Shown: positions 45,522-53,610 of the stretch, piece after piece
Numbering within the stretch: position 1 is the stretch's first letter
How the letters are laid out: each line of letters begins with the position of its first letter
Source of the DNA: Pedobacter fastidiosus
GTDB taxonomy: Bacteria > Bacteroidota > Bacteroidia > Sphingobacteriales > Sphingobacteriaceae
Reading direction: 5' to 3'
Assembly (NCBI RefSeq): GCF_014306625.1
Contig: NZ_JACRYL010000014.1
Coordinates: 1-64,000, forward strand
Length of the DNA stretch: 64,000 nt
Program-made: the position numbers and the translations under genes
The notes under the pieces: model-generated
The model's database searches: none
Seen by the model: the letters and a program-made list of their open reading frames with translations, nothing else
What the model was told of the DNA's origin: nothing

Positions 45522-46025
45522 TTAAGGATTGAATAATTTTTGTTTCGAATAGGTTTGGGCAATCTAAAATAAATATCACTCTGGTTTAAGTGTTCGCCGA
45601 CTCTGGTTTAAGTGTTCGCCCTTTAGCGGTCACTTAAATCTAGAATTTCTTTAGGCAATTTTATGGTCAAATATTTCTTTTTTTTAAATCATATACAAAT
45701 TTCATCCATTAAATATTCATCTCCCATTGATAGCTTGACAGTCATTAAATTTGGATAATGGATAAACTAGGAAAGATTAACGTCATCCCAATAGAAATAG
45801 ATTTGTTGTAAATAATTGGTTGTCTTTGTATTAGCAATTCTGCGGAACGAGGTTAAATGAATTTTTTTTCCAATTAACACTTAAATAATTAATTTCAGCT
45901 TTCATTCAGTTTAATACCTTTTGGTTAGCGCTCAGCAGACACGTAATAAAATAGGAGAAGAAAACTATATTTCTTTTCTTATCTAAGCATGGAAACTGGT
46001 TCTACTCATTTTTTCAAACTATAAT
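45522..46025. other. 504-bp gap with hairpin repeats
   Basis: The left part holds the ACTCTGGTTTAAGTGTTCGCC repeats described separately. The rest is AT-rich with no convincing ORF. A 17-bp word, CTTTTGGTTAGCGCTCA, occurs here around 45918 and again inside the following kinase gene around 46085. Confidence 0.5.
45578..45644. repeat. Hairpin repeat, left of histidine kinase (one and a half copies)
   Basis: ACTCTGGTTTAAGTGTTCGCC occurs twice in tandem at 45578 and 45600 (22-bp period). The second copy continues with a loop and GCGGTCACTTAAATCTA. TTTAAGTG pairs with CACTTAAA and CGC with GCG, giving a stem-loop. A third copy, almost identical over about 41 bp, lies at 47473 on the other side of the kinase gene. 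Confidence 0.85.
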
Positions 46026-47390
46026 ATGGCGAAATTCGTTAATTTTAATTTTCTTCCTTCTCACGCTAAAAATGGCAAAACCAGCTTTTGGTTAGCGCTC
46101 ATTGGCAATCCAGCCCAGTTTTCTTTAGAAAGGAGGGTGTTTCATTCCGTTAGTATCGGCCTGATTGTGGTATCGGTGATTTATGCGCCATACAATTTAA
46201 TTGCAGGTCTATATATAGGGTCTGTTTCTGCGCTATTAATCGGTCTATTCTTCTTTCAACAGTATTATTATTCCAGATTCAGGGATAAACCACACAACAA
46301 TGCACTTTTCGGGTTAATGGGATTGTTGGTTTTTGGAATCAATTATTTTGCAATTGCCGGTATTAATGGTTCAACCGATATAATCTGGCCAGCCTATTTA
46401 TTGGTTTTGCTGGTCATTTCGCCTTATCAACAGCATCTGAAATGGCTGGTTATTTATTTGTTGTGGTTTTTCGCTCTGCATACTGTTGGCTACTATTATC
46501 CTGAATTTATAAAATATCCCTTTAATACGGGTAAAGGACAATTTATTGATCGAATGACTGCTTTTCCATTGCCCGTGTTCGTTATTTATATCGTTGTTAG
46601 GTTTATCAGGCGCAATTATGATTTAGAACGCTTGGACGCTCAGCAAAAGACAATTGCAATAGAAAGCAGCAAGGAGCAAATTTTTCGACAGAAAGAGGAG
46701 TTGGAACAACGCAGTTTGGAGAAAGACAATTTGATGTCTATCATATCCCACGATGTAAGGGCACCTTTAGTCAGTATTCAAAGTTACCTTACTCTGCTAA
46801 ATAAAAATGTGCTTGGCGCTGAACAGCGGCATTCGATTGAGAAATCTTTGGAGAGTGCCACCAGCCATACCATCACTATGCTTTCTAATTTGTTGAATTG
46901 GTCTAAATCCCAAATGGGCGGATCTGTTGTGCAGCTTGAGGTAGTAAATGTGCTGCAAGTGCTTGAAAGTACCATAGAAATGGCCCGTGTTTATGCCTTC
47001 AATAAAGAAATTTTACTTTCTAACACTATCCCTTTCCATTTAATGGTAATGGCCGATGTAGATATGCTGCAGATTGTTATGCGCAACCTAATCAATAATG
47101 CGGTAAAATTTACAGCAAACGGTGGTATGATCAGTATAAATGCTCATATCGTCAACGATGAATGTGAAATCACAATAATCGATAATGGGAGAGGGATTGC
47201 AACGAGCGATCAAGGAAATATTTTTTCGATTAAGGCAGCATCTACTTACGGTACAAATAATGAAAAGGGTGTTGGACTGGGCTTAGTTTTATGTAAGGAG
47301 TTTATAGAACGTATGGGTGGTAAAATCGGATTTCAAAGTATTTTAAATGAAGGCTCTAAATTTTTCATTACCATACCCTTGGCTGAGTGA
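46026..47390 (+). CDS. Membrane sensor histidine kinase
   Basis: This 454-residue protein has about six membrane helices in residues 38-195 and no large periplasmic domain, suggesting it senses within or near the membrane. A coiled-coil linker (about 200-232, FRQKEELEQRSLEKDN) leads to HisKA with SIISHDVRAPLVSIQ (His242). HATPase follows, with N box MRNLINNAVKFT, G1 IIDNGRGIA and G2 GVGLGLVLCKEFI. No response regulator gene is adjacent, so it is an orphan kinase. It is bracketed by copies of the same hairpin repeat. Confidence 0.92.
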   Translation: MAKFVNFNFLPSHAKNGKTSFWLALIGNPAQFSLERRVFHSVSIGLIVVSVIYAPYNLIAGLYIGSVSALLIGLFFFQQYYYSRFRDKPHNNALFGLMGLLVFGINYFAIAGINGSTDIIWPAYLLVLLVISPYQQHLKWLVIYLLWFFALHTVGYYYPEFIKYPFNTGKGQFIDRMTAFPLPVFVIYIVVRFIRRNYDLERLDAQQKTIAIESSKEQIFRQKEELEQRSLEKDNLMSIISHDVRAPLVSIQSYLTLLNKNVLGAEQRHSIEKSLESATSHTITMLSNLLNWSKSQMGGSVVQLEVVNVLQVLESTIEMARVYAFNKEILLSNTIPFHLMVMADVDMLQIVMRNLINNAVKFTANGGMISINAHIVNDECEITIIDNGRGIATSDQGNIFSIKAASTYGTNNEKGVGLGLVLCKEFIERMGGKIGFQSILNEGSKFFITIPLAE

Positions 47391-47472
47391 ATGTGACCGC
47401 AAGTAGATAGACAGTCTGTTAATTAAAAGATCCGATCTTTCGCTTTGATAAAAATAGGCTTCGGACAACCCC

Positions 47473-47535
47473 ACTCTGGTTTAAGTGTTCGCCCTTCAGC
47501 GGTCACTTAAATCTAAAATAAATTCTAGAATTTTA
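47473..47535. repeat. Hairpin repeat, right of histidine kinase
   Basis: ACTCTGGTTTAAGTGTTCGCC at 47473-47493 is followed by CTTCAGCGGTCACTTAAATC. It is the same element as at 45600-45640, differing by a single base in the loop and diverging after CACTTAAATCTA. It is in the same orientation as the left copies. Confidence 0.85.
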
Positions 47536-47719
47536 TGATAGAAGTTAAGGGAAAGATTATAAAAGTGAAGATAGTATAATAAAGCTAGCTGTTTTTATTT
47601 TCCTCTTTAACATTTCCGCTTAATCCTTTCTTTTTAGCTTTCTCCACAAGTTTTGGTATTGATCCCTGGATTGTAAGATATAAACTAAAAACATACGACA
47701 ACAATTAAAAAGCTACAAA

Positions 47720-47746
47720 CAAAAAAACCTTTCATTTCTGAAAGGT
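47720..47746 (-). terminator. Intrinsic terminator of the tRNA operon
   Basis: ACCTTTCA (47727-47734) and TGAAAGGT (47739-47746) form a perfect 8-bp stem. Read on the minus strand the stem is followed by seven T (47727-47721). It lies 24 bp after the tRNA-Leu 3' end. Confidence 0.9.
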
Positions 47747-47769
47747 CTTCATTTCGATTTTTTTTGAAG

Positions 47770-47854
47770 TACTCAGAGCGGGAATCGAACCCGCACGCCT
47801 GTTAAGGGCACAGGATTTTAAGTCCTGCGTGTCTACCAGTTCCACCATCTGAGC
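47770..47854 (-). tRNA. tRNA-Leu (anticodon TAA)
   Basis: This 85-nt tRNA has a long variable arm typical of Leu. On the minus strand the acceptor stem is GCTCAGA / TCTGAGT with discriminator A. The anticodon stem is CAGGA / TCCTG around loop CTTAAAA, giving anticodon TAA for UUA codons. The T arm contains GGTTCGATTCC. CCA is not encoded. It is the second gene of a two-tRNA operon. Confidence 0.97.
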
Positions 47855-47878
47855 ATCAAGCAGTTAAAGCTCTTAAAA

Positions 47879-47906
47879 TAAATGCCTCCTGGTAGGAAGG
47901 CATTTA
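47879..47906 (-). other. Spacer hairpin between the two tRNAs
   Basis: TAAATGCCT (47879-47887) and AGGCATTTA (47898-47906) form a perfect 9-bp stem in the 55-bp spacer. It may guide processing of the dicistronic tRNA precursor. It lacks a T-run long enough for efficient termination. Confidence 0.6.
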
Positions 47907-47909
47907 TAG

Positions 47910-47982
<73 letters not shown>

Positions 47983-48020
47983 ATTAAACAAAACTAATAA
48001 TCTGTTTCGTTTTGGTGATG

Positions 48021-48050
48021 CAAATATAGACAGATTTATATTTCTGTCAA
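48021..48050 (-). promoter_or_regulatory. Promoter of the tRNA-Gly/tRNA-Leu operon
   Basis: On the minus strand TTGACA (48050-48045) and TATATTTG (48028-48021) are separated by 16 bp, so the spacing from TTG to the -7 box is 19 bp. This combines a Bacteroidota -7 box with a full-consensus -35-like hexamer, as expected for a strong stable-RNA promoter. Start of transcription would be near 48014, about 32 bp before the tRNA-Gly. Confidence 0.8.
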
Positions 48051-48076
48051 GAAATTTCTTGTTAAAAATTTAATAT

Positions 48077-48565
48077 TTAGTTTAAATTGCTGGCTTTCAG
48101 TGCAAGTAAAATTAAATCGGTTTCGAATCCTCTTCCTTGCAGGTAGTTCATTAGCTTCATTTTCCTTTTTAAAGGGTTGGATTCCTTCACAAATTCTGCT
48201 TTTTTTATGGCAAGAGCCGTAAGAGTATTTAAATAATCATCATCATCCATGCTGTATAAAGCTTTTTGTAGAAGTTTTTCGGGTACGCCTTTTAACTTCA
48301 AACCCTGTTTGATTTTTATTCTTCCCCACTTTTTAATATTGAATTTTCCCGAAGCGTAGCTTTTAGCAAACCGCTCTTCATTTAAGAAATTGCTCATAAT
48401 CAATTCAGAAAGAATTTCCTCCAGTTCATCTCCACGAATTCCCCATTCTACCAGTTTATATCGAACTTCTTTTTGCGAACGTTCCTGATAAACGCAGAAA
48501 CTCTCTGCCTTTGCCAAGGCTTGCTTTTTATCAAAATATACTACCTCTTGTTTACCGCTTTTCAT
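48077..48565 (-). CDS. recX: Regulatory protein RecX
   Basis: This 162-residue all-helical protein has the RecX three-helix repeats: KAESFCVYQERSQKEVRYKL, then ILSELIMSNFLNEERFAKSY and GKFNIKKWGRIKIKQGLKL. RecX binds RecA filaments and limits recombination and SOS activity. recA is not adjacent here. The protein ends with an amphipathic helix (YLQGRGFETDLILLALKA) common in the family. Confidence 0.93.
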   Translation of the reverse strand: MKSGKQEVVYFDKKQALAKAESFCVYQERSQKEVRYKLVEWGIRGDELEEILSELIMSNFLNEERFAKSYASGKFNIKKWGRIKIKQGLKLKGVPEKLLQKALYSMDDDDYLNTLTALAIKKAEFVKESNPLKRKMKLMNYLQGRGFETDLILLALKASNLN

Positions 48566-48626
48566 AATTAATTACTGAAATTCGTAAAAATAAAAACGAT
48601 ATCCGTATTTTTCTGAAACTAAAAGA

Positions 48627-51086
48627 ATGCCGAACCATACTTACACCATTGCAGAGATTGCTGAAATTTTACACTACAATTTCAAATTAATTGATAATCA
48701 AGTAATTATTGAGTATTTAGTAATTGATAGTCGTTCGGTTTTAGTGCCTGAAAATTCTTTATTTTTTGCTTTGTCTTCACATCGTGATGGACATGAGTTT
48801 ATAAAAGATGCTTACGGAAAAGACATTCGGAACTTCGTAATTACAGAAGAAAGGTATGTTGCAGAATATCCAGATTGTAATTTTATTATTGTTACAGATG
48901 CTTTAATCGCATTGCAAACTTTAGCATTACATCATCGAAATCAGTTTAACTTAAAAACAATTGGCATAACCGGTAGTAACGGAAAAACAATTGTAAAGGA
49001 ATGGTTATATCAACTTTTAGCTTCTGATTTTAATATTGTGAGGAGTCCTAAAAGCTATAATTCTCAAATTGGGGTTCCGCTTTCTGTTTGGCAAATCGAT
49101 GCAGAAAATACCTTGGGGATTTTTGAAGCTGGAATCTCTGCAGTAAACGAAATGGAAAGCTTGGAAAAAATAATCCAGCCAGAAATCGGGATCTTAACCA
49201 ATATTGGGGAAGCACATGCGGAGGGTTTTCAATCTAAAAAGGAAAAATTAAAAGAAAAGTTAAAGCTTTTTGAAAATTCTGAATTGTTGATTTATTCTCC
49301 GGAATATATTACTGAAATCAGTTTAAAGGAACTTCCCGGTAAAAAGCATTTTAGCTGGAGCAGTAAGCAAGGTGCAGATTTAAGAATAATTGCTGTAGAG
49401 CCTATTGATGGAAACTGCTATTTACGAGCGATTTATCAAGACAGGGAAATAGAATGTATGCTTCCATTTAAAGATAAGGCATCGATAGAAAACGGAATGA
49501 TTTGTTGGGCAACTTTACTTGCATTGGGATATACGCCAGAACAGGCCGATTTGCGTTTGGAGAAATTAAGCCATGTAAGTATGCGCTTGGAGCTTAAAAA
49601 TGGAATCAACCAATGTTCGGTAATAGATGATTCATACAGTGCTGATATTTCTTCTCTTGCAATTGCCTTAGATTTTTTAAACCAGCAGAATCAACATCCT
49701 AAAAAGACAGTAATTTTATCAGAATTGTTTGAAACTGGTCGTGCTGATGAAGATTTATATGGAGAAATTGCCGATTTACTGAAGCAGAAAAAAGTGAGCA
49801 GATTAATCGGAATTGGTTCTCATATTACAAAATTTGCTAAATTATTCAAGTTTGAAACTCAATTTTTTGAGGATACAAGCGCATTTGTAGATGCTTTTCC
49901 AGGCTTACAATTTAGCCATGAAACCATTTTGGTAAAAGGAGCAAGGCGTTTTGAGTTTGCGAGAATTAGCAAATTGCTCACGCAGAAAATCCACGATACA
50001 GTTTTAGAGATTGATTTGAATGCAATGGTAGGCAACCTTCAGTTTTACCGTTCAAAAATAAAGCCTGGAGTTAAAATTATGGCGATGGTAAAGGCTTTTT
50101 CTTACGGAAGTGGAAGTTTCGAAATCGCAAACCTACTGCAATTTCATAAGGTAGATTATTTGGCAGTTGCTTATGCAGATGAGGGTATCGCTTTGCGAAA
50201 AGCCGGGATTACTTTGCCGATTATGGTTATGAGTCCTGAAGAATCTGCTTTTGAAGCTATTATAAAGCATAATTTAGAGCCTGAGATTTACAGTCTCGAA
50301 ATACTAAATAGCTTTTTAAATGCATTATCCGATTATGATTTCAATTATCCAATCCACATTAAAATAGATAGTGGTATGCATCGCTTGGGGTTTGATCAAG
50401 CTGAAATGGATAACTTATCTGAATTATTGAACGCAAACGATAAAGTAAAAGTTCAGAGTATATTCTCTCATCTGGTGGCGAGTGGAGAGGCAGAACATGA
50501 TGATTTTAGTGCACGCCAAATTGATAAATTTAATAGTATAGCAAAGCAATTAATCGAAGTTTTGGGTTATAAACCTTTACTGCATATCGCAAATACTTCT
50601 GGAATAACACGTTGGCCAGATGCTCAAATGGATATGGTGAGATTGGGAATAGGATTATATGGCTTTGATTCTGCTCTATTAAATAATCGCGGATTAAAAA
50701 CCACAATGGTGCTTAAAACCACAGTTACACAGGTTAAAATTTTAGATGCAGGTGAAACAGTTGGTTACAGCAGGAAAGGGGTTATGCCAATGGGTGGGAA
50801 AATTGCAACTGTTAAAATTGGCTATGCAGATGGTTACAATCGTGCTTTTGGTAATGGCGTTGGCAAAATGCTCATCAACGGTCAATTGGTTCCAACTATC
50901 GGTTCTATCTGTATGGATATGACGATGTTAGATGTTTCTGCTATTGATTTGAAGCCTGGTGATGAAGCCATTGTTTTTAATCAGGAACACAGCATTATGC
51001 AACTGGCAAAAGAAATTAATACCATTCCATACGAAATTCTGACCAACATTTCTCAAAGGGTAAAAAGAGTTTATTTTTATGAATAA
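48627..51086 (+). CDS. Bifunctional MurF ligase / alanine racemase
   Basis: This 819-residue fusion works in cell-wall synthesis. The N-terminal Mur ligase part (about 1-455) has the ATP loop GITGSNGKT (113-121) and adds D-Ala-D-Ala to the UDP-MurNAc-tripeptide. The C-terminal fold-type III PLP domain (about 460-819) is alanine racemase, with PLP-binding Lys489 in MVKAFSYGSG, the second catalytic Tyr in VGYSRKG, and the C-terminal GSICMDMTMLDV. This fusion is an established Bacteroidota feature that makes D-Ala and uses it in one polypeptide. It is divergent from recX. Confidence 0.97.
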   Translation: MPNHTYTIAEIAEILHYNFKLIDNQVIIEYLVIDSRSVLVPENSLFFALSSHRDGHEFIKDAYGKDIRNFVITEERYVAEYPDCNFIIVTDALIALQTLALHHRNQFNLKTIGITGSNGKTIVKEWLYQLLASDFNIVRSPKSYNSQIGVPLSVWQIDAENTLGIFEAGISAVNEMESLEKIIQPEIGILTNIGEAHAEGFQSKKEKLKEKLKLFENSELLIYSPEYITEISLKELPGKKHFSWSSKQGADLRIIAVEPIDGNCYLRAIYQDREIECMLPFKDKASIENGMICWATLLALGYTPEQADLRLEKLSHVSMRLELKNGINQCSVIDDSYSADISSLAIALDFLNQQNQHPKKTVILSELFETGRADEDLYGEIADLLKQKKVSRLIGIGSHITKFAKLFKFETQFFEDTSAFVDAFPGLQFSHETILVKGARRFEFARISKLLTQKIHDTVLEIDLNAMVGNLQFYRSKIKPGVKIMAMVKAFSYGSGSFEIANLLQFHKVDYLAVAYADEGIALRKAGITLPIMVMSPEESAFEAIIKHNLEPEIYSLEILNSFLNALSDYDFNYPIHIKIDSGMHRLGFDQAEMDNLSELLNANDKVKVQSIFSHLVASGEAEHDDFSARQIDKFNSIAKQLIEVLGYKPLLHIANTSGITRWPDAQMDMVRLGIGLYGFDSALLNNRGLKTTMVLKTTVTQVKILDAGETVGYSRKGVMPMGGKIATVKIGYADGYNRAFGNGVGKMLINGQLVPTIGSICMDMTMLDVSAIDLKPGDEAIVFNQEHSIMQLAKEINTIPYEILTNISQRVKRVYFYE

Positions 51087-51215
51087 AATGGTTCATTGGT
51101 TAAAGGTTCATTAGTCATTGCTGATTGGTTCATTAGTCATTGGTCATTTGTTCATTGGGCTGGAAGCTAACCTTCCATATTGCAAATAGAAAAACTAACT
51201 ACAAGTGAACTAATA
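51087..51215. repeat. Low-complexity ATTAGTCATTGG tract
   Basis: Right after murF-alr the sequence repeats words such as GGTTCATTAGTCATTG. Their reverse complement (CAATGACTAATGAACC) resembles words inside the neighbouring 70-bp array, so the two tracts can pair with each other over short stretches. Confidence 0.65.
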
Positions 51216-51586
51216 AACTTTATTCATTTGGCTAGGTATTCTATGCACTTCGCGAACTAATAAACTAATGATTAGTAAATCAATGAACTTTATTCATTTG
51301 GCGAGGTGTTTAATGCACTTTGCTAAGCAATGAACTACTGACAAATGAACTAATAAACTTTATTCATTTAGCTAGGTGTTTTATGCAATTTGCTAACCAA
51401 TGAACTAATCACAAGTAAACTAATAAACTTTATTCATTTAGCTAGGTGTTCTATACACTTTGCAAACCAATGAACTACTGACAAGTGAACTAATGAACTT
51501 TATTTTTAACTAGGTGTTTTATGCACTTTGCTAACCAGTGAACTAATGACTGGTGAACTATTGAACTACTGACAAGTGAACCAATG
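51216..51586. repeat. 70-bp tandem repeat array, five units
   Basis: Units start with AACTTTATT at 51216, 51286, 51356, 51426 and 51496, exactly 70 bp apart. The last unit is altered and a sixth partial start appears at 51587. A conserved core is ATTTAGCTAGGTGTTTTATG then CACTTTGCTAACCAATGAAC. Units differ by several substitutions each, so the array is not very recent. It is not coding (stops in every frame, period not a multiple of 3). Confidence 0.93.
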
Positions 51587-51620
51587 AACTTTTCTGAAGA
51601 ATTTTGAATAAGTTTGCACC

Positions 51621-52211
51621 ATGAACAAAGTCGGGAAAGTCATTTTAAACTATCTAATTAAAGGTTTATTAATTGTTGTACCCATTGCTGTGAGTATTTT
51701 CATTGTAGTTTGGGCGGTTACCACTGTAGATAGCTGGTTAAATGTAAACAACATTTTAGGTGTAAACCCTCATACTGGCGAAAGTAGAAACATTCCTGGT
51801 TTAGGATTACTAACCGTATTAACCATCATTTTATTGGCAGGAATTTTTGTAACTAACTTAGTTACAGAGCCGATGTACAATTGGTTTCAGCGGATCATGC
51901 ATCGCTTACCATTGCTCAATTTCATTTATTCTTCTATTAAAGATTTAACTGAGGCTTTTGTTGGTGATGAAAAGAAATTTAATCACCCTGTATTGGTAGA
52001 AGTAGAGGGAGGACTGAAAAAAATTGGTTTTTTAACGCAAAACGATCTGAAAAAACTGAATCTACCAGATGAAGTTGCGGTTTACTTTCCGCTTTCTTAT
52101 TCTTTTGCTGGTCAGCTTTGTATTGTTAAAAGAGATAAGGTTTCCGATTTGCACATGAGCGCAGCTGATGCTATGAAATTAGTAGTAAGCGGTGGTGTGA
52201 GTGGATTATAG
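51621..52211 (+). CDS. DUF502 family membrane protein
   Basis: This 196-residue protein has two membrane helices (about 10-32 and 62-85), with the DUF502 marks KGLLIVVPIAVSIFIVVWAV, GLGLLTVLTIILLAGIF, and RLPLLNFIYSSIKDLTEAF. A soluble C-terminal part ends in VSGGVSGL, close to the SGG motif of the family. Function is not known in general; family members occur widely in bacteria. A TAAGTTTG element ends only four bases before the ATG, so the mRNA might be leaderless. Confidence 0.88.
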   Translation: MNKVGKVILNYLIKGLLIVVPIAVSIFIVVWAVTTVDSWLNVNNILGVNPHTGESRNIPGLGLLTVLTIILLAGIFVTNLVTEPMYNWFQRIMHRLPLLNFIYSSIKDLTEAFVGDEKKFNHPVLVEVEGGLKKIGFLTQNDLKKLNLPDEVAVYFPLSYSFAGQLCIVKRDKVSDLHMSAADAMKLVVSGGVSGL

Positions 52212-52283
52212 ATTAACCCGAAAAATTTGTTTTAAGGAATCGCTATGTAGGGACAGGGGGAGGATTTTATTTCTATAACTTCT

Positions 52284-52415
52284 TGGCGTTTTACTATTTT
52301 GCATTATCGATGGAAGCGAAATACTTTTGGCTGTCACCCAGAGCATAGTCGAAAGATAGCCAAAAGATACAGTGCACAGCCCAAAAGAGATGGCTTTACC
52401 ACGTGTTAAAACGCC
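52284..52415. repeat. Nested inverted repeats downstream of DUF502 gene
   Basis: Outer arms GGCGTTTTA (52285-52293) and TAAAACGCC (52407-52415) enclose inner arms CTTTTGGCT (52324-52332) and AGCCAAAAG (52358-52366). The inner hairpin carries GTCACCCAGAGCATAGTCGA, a word type I associate with interspersed repeats in Bacteroidota genomes. The 249-bp gap contains no gene. Confidence 0.65.
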
Positions 52416-52460
52416 CAAATTATTTCTCTTTTTACAACATTTAAACGTGCCAAAGTTTAT

Positions 52461-52955
52461 CTAAAAAACATTCCTAAAGAAAAATAAAAAAAGCACGAAA
52501 AGAATAAAGAGAAATAGAATCCGAGCAAAATATTCTCTAATAAATAAGCCACAAAATACGAGCATATCATCATCTACATTAGTGTTAATAATTCCTCTTC
52601 CGCTTGATGCGCTAAATAGAATCTGCTTATCTGTATGGTTATTTAAAGACCACCTACTGAGCCAGCTGTTTTGAAAACTCCAATCGAATTGTTCTCCGGA
52701 TTTAAACGTTATTTTTGCTTTAAAACCTAGTAAATCATAATTTATTTTGGCTAAAACTTCGTTCTGATTATTTAGTAATAGCGTTTCTGGATTGGAAAAA
52801 CCGCTGCTTTTTAAAAGGTAAATTCCTTTTTGCGTGGTGGCTATGGCAGAATTTTTAAAAGAGCTAAAGTTTAAAGAAAACCTAAGCAAGCCATCTTTTA
52901 GCACATGGTAGTTGCTATCGAAAGTGCCTTTGCTCCAGTTTAAAATTTGCTCCAT
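52461..52955 (-). CDS. Paralogous unknown protein A with C-terminal membrane helix
   Basis: This 164-residue protein has repeated beta-strand pattern (ILNWSKGTFDSNYHVLKDGL, SGEQFDWSFQNSWLSRWSL, IINTNVDDDMLVFCGLFIRE) and a strongly hydrophobic C-terminus (about 140-160) that is probably a membrane anchor. It aligns along its whole length with the next gene, with matching SGEQFDW/SGERYEW and GLFIREYF/GLFIKQIY blocks. The strand-rich layout ending in a hydrophobic helix recalls the LURP-one/scramblase/tubby-like fold; that is a fold-level guess only. Confidence 0.65.
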   Translation of the reverse strand: MEQILNWSKGTFDSNYHVLKDGLLRFSLNFSSFKNSAIATTQKGIYLLKSSGFSNPETLLLNNQNEVLAKINYDLLGFKAKITFKSGEQFDWSFQNSWLSRWSLNNHTDKQILFSASSGRGIINTNVDDDMLVFCGLFIREYFARILFLFILFVLFLFFFRNVF

Positions 52956-52976
52956 GCTTTTAATCGTTATTTTAAG

Positions 52977-53480
52977 TTAGTGATGTCTTGAGGTTGTAGC
53001 AACCATAATTGGTATGAAACAAGCAACAAGTGCAGCACCCCTTTTGTTATAAATTTGTTTTATAAATAACCCTGAAATAATAAGAAGACTGTTATCTGTG
53101 TTGGAAGATATAAGACCGCTATTTGAAGATGAGCTATATACAATATTGGCATCTTTGTAATTGGATACCACGAATTGTGATTTCCAAAAGTTAGTCGATT
53201 TCCATTCATATCGCTCGCCTGAATTCATGCTAATTACGGCTTTCGATTTCCAGCTATCATATGTAATAATGGCAACAAGATCGTTTGTTTTTTTATCAAA
53301 AACATTTGTTTTGGGTTGCCAAAATCCAACACTTGTAAAAAAATAGTTTTTATCTTCAAACGTAGATTCCGCATCGCTTTTCCAAGCGTTAAAAACAATC
53401 GCACCTCTTTGAATTCCATCAACAAAAAGCTCAAATTTTGAGTTCAGCCAATTTCTTTTCCAGTTAATAAATCTTGCCAT
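52977..53480 (-). CDS. Paralogous unknown protein B
   Basis: This 167-residue protein is the tandem paralogue of the gene at 52461, 21 bp apart. It has INWKRNWLNSKFELFVDGIQ, ITYDSWKSKAVISMNSGERY and NTDNSLLIISGLFIKQIYNK in the same order as its neighbour, but its C-terminus is less hydrophobic (ALVACFIPIMVAT) and ends basic. It is the first gene of the pair. No signal peptide is seen. The proteins could form a heteromer. The function is unknown. Confidence 0.68.
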   Translation of the reverse strand: MARFINWKRNWLNSKFELFVDGIQRGAIVFNAWKSDAESTFEDKNYFFTSVGFWQPKTNVFDKKTNDLVAIITYDSWKSKAVISMNSGERYEWKSTNFWKSQFVVSNYKDANIVYSSSSNSGLISSNTDNSLLIISGLFIKQIYNKRGAALVACFIPIMVATTSRHH

Positions 53481-53549
53481 TCTAAATCTATTTTATTTTA
53501 GAGAGCACTTCTTTCTAGTTGTTACAATATAAAACATAAAGCATAAAAA

Positions 53550-53573
53550 AAGTGCTTGAGAAAACAAGCACTT
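53550..53573 (-). terminator. Intrinsic terminator after LOG-family gene
   Basis: AAGTGCTTG and CAAGCACTT pair perfectly around a six-base loop. On the minus strand the stem is followed by a run of T (53550-53544). It ends the symporter/LOG transcript and isolates it from the paralogue pair. Confidence 0.88.
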
Positions 53574-53610
53574 CTTATCTGTAAAATTAATTAATCTGAA
53601 TAATTTTATT

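Larger units (their letters stand above)
47391..47769. other. 379-bp gap with hairpin repeat and tRNA terminator
   Basis: It contains the third copy of the TTTAAGTG/CACTTAAA repeat near its left end and the tRNA terminator near its right end. No ORF of convincing composition lies between them. Confidence 0.5.

Noticed and set aside
45918..46101. 17-bp word CTTTTGGTTAGCGCTCA repeated before and inside the kinase gene
   Set aside because: Only one short exact match with no extended similarity around it, so I could not separate it from chance or a tiny relic duplication.
51216..51586. Tandem array as a CRISPR
   Set aside because: The whole 70-bp unit repeats without unique spacers between short identical repeats, and no cas gene is nearby.
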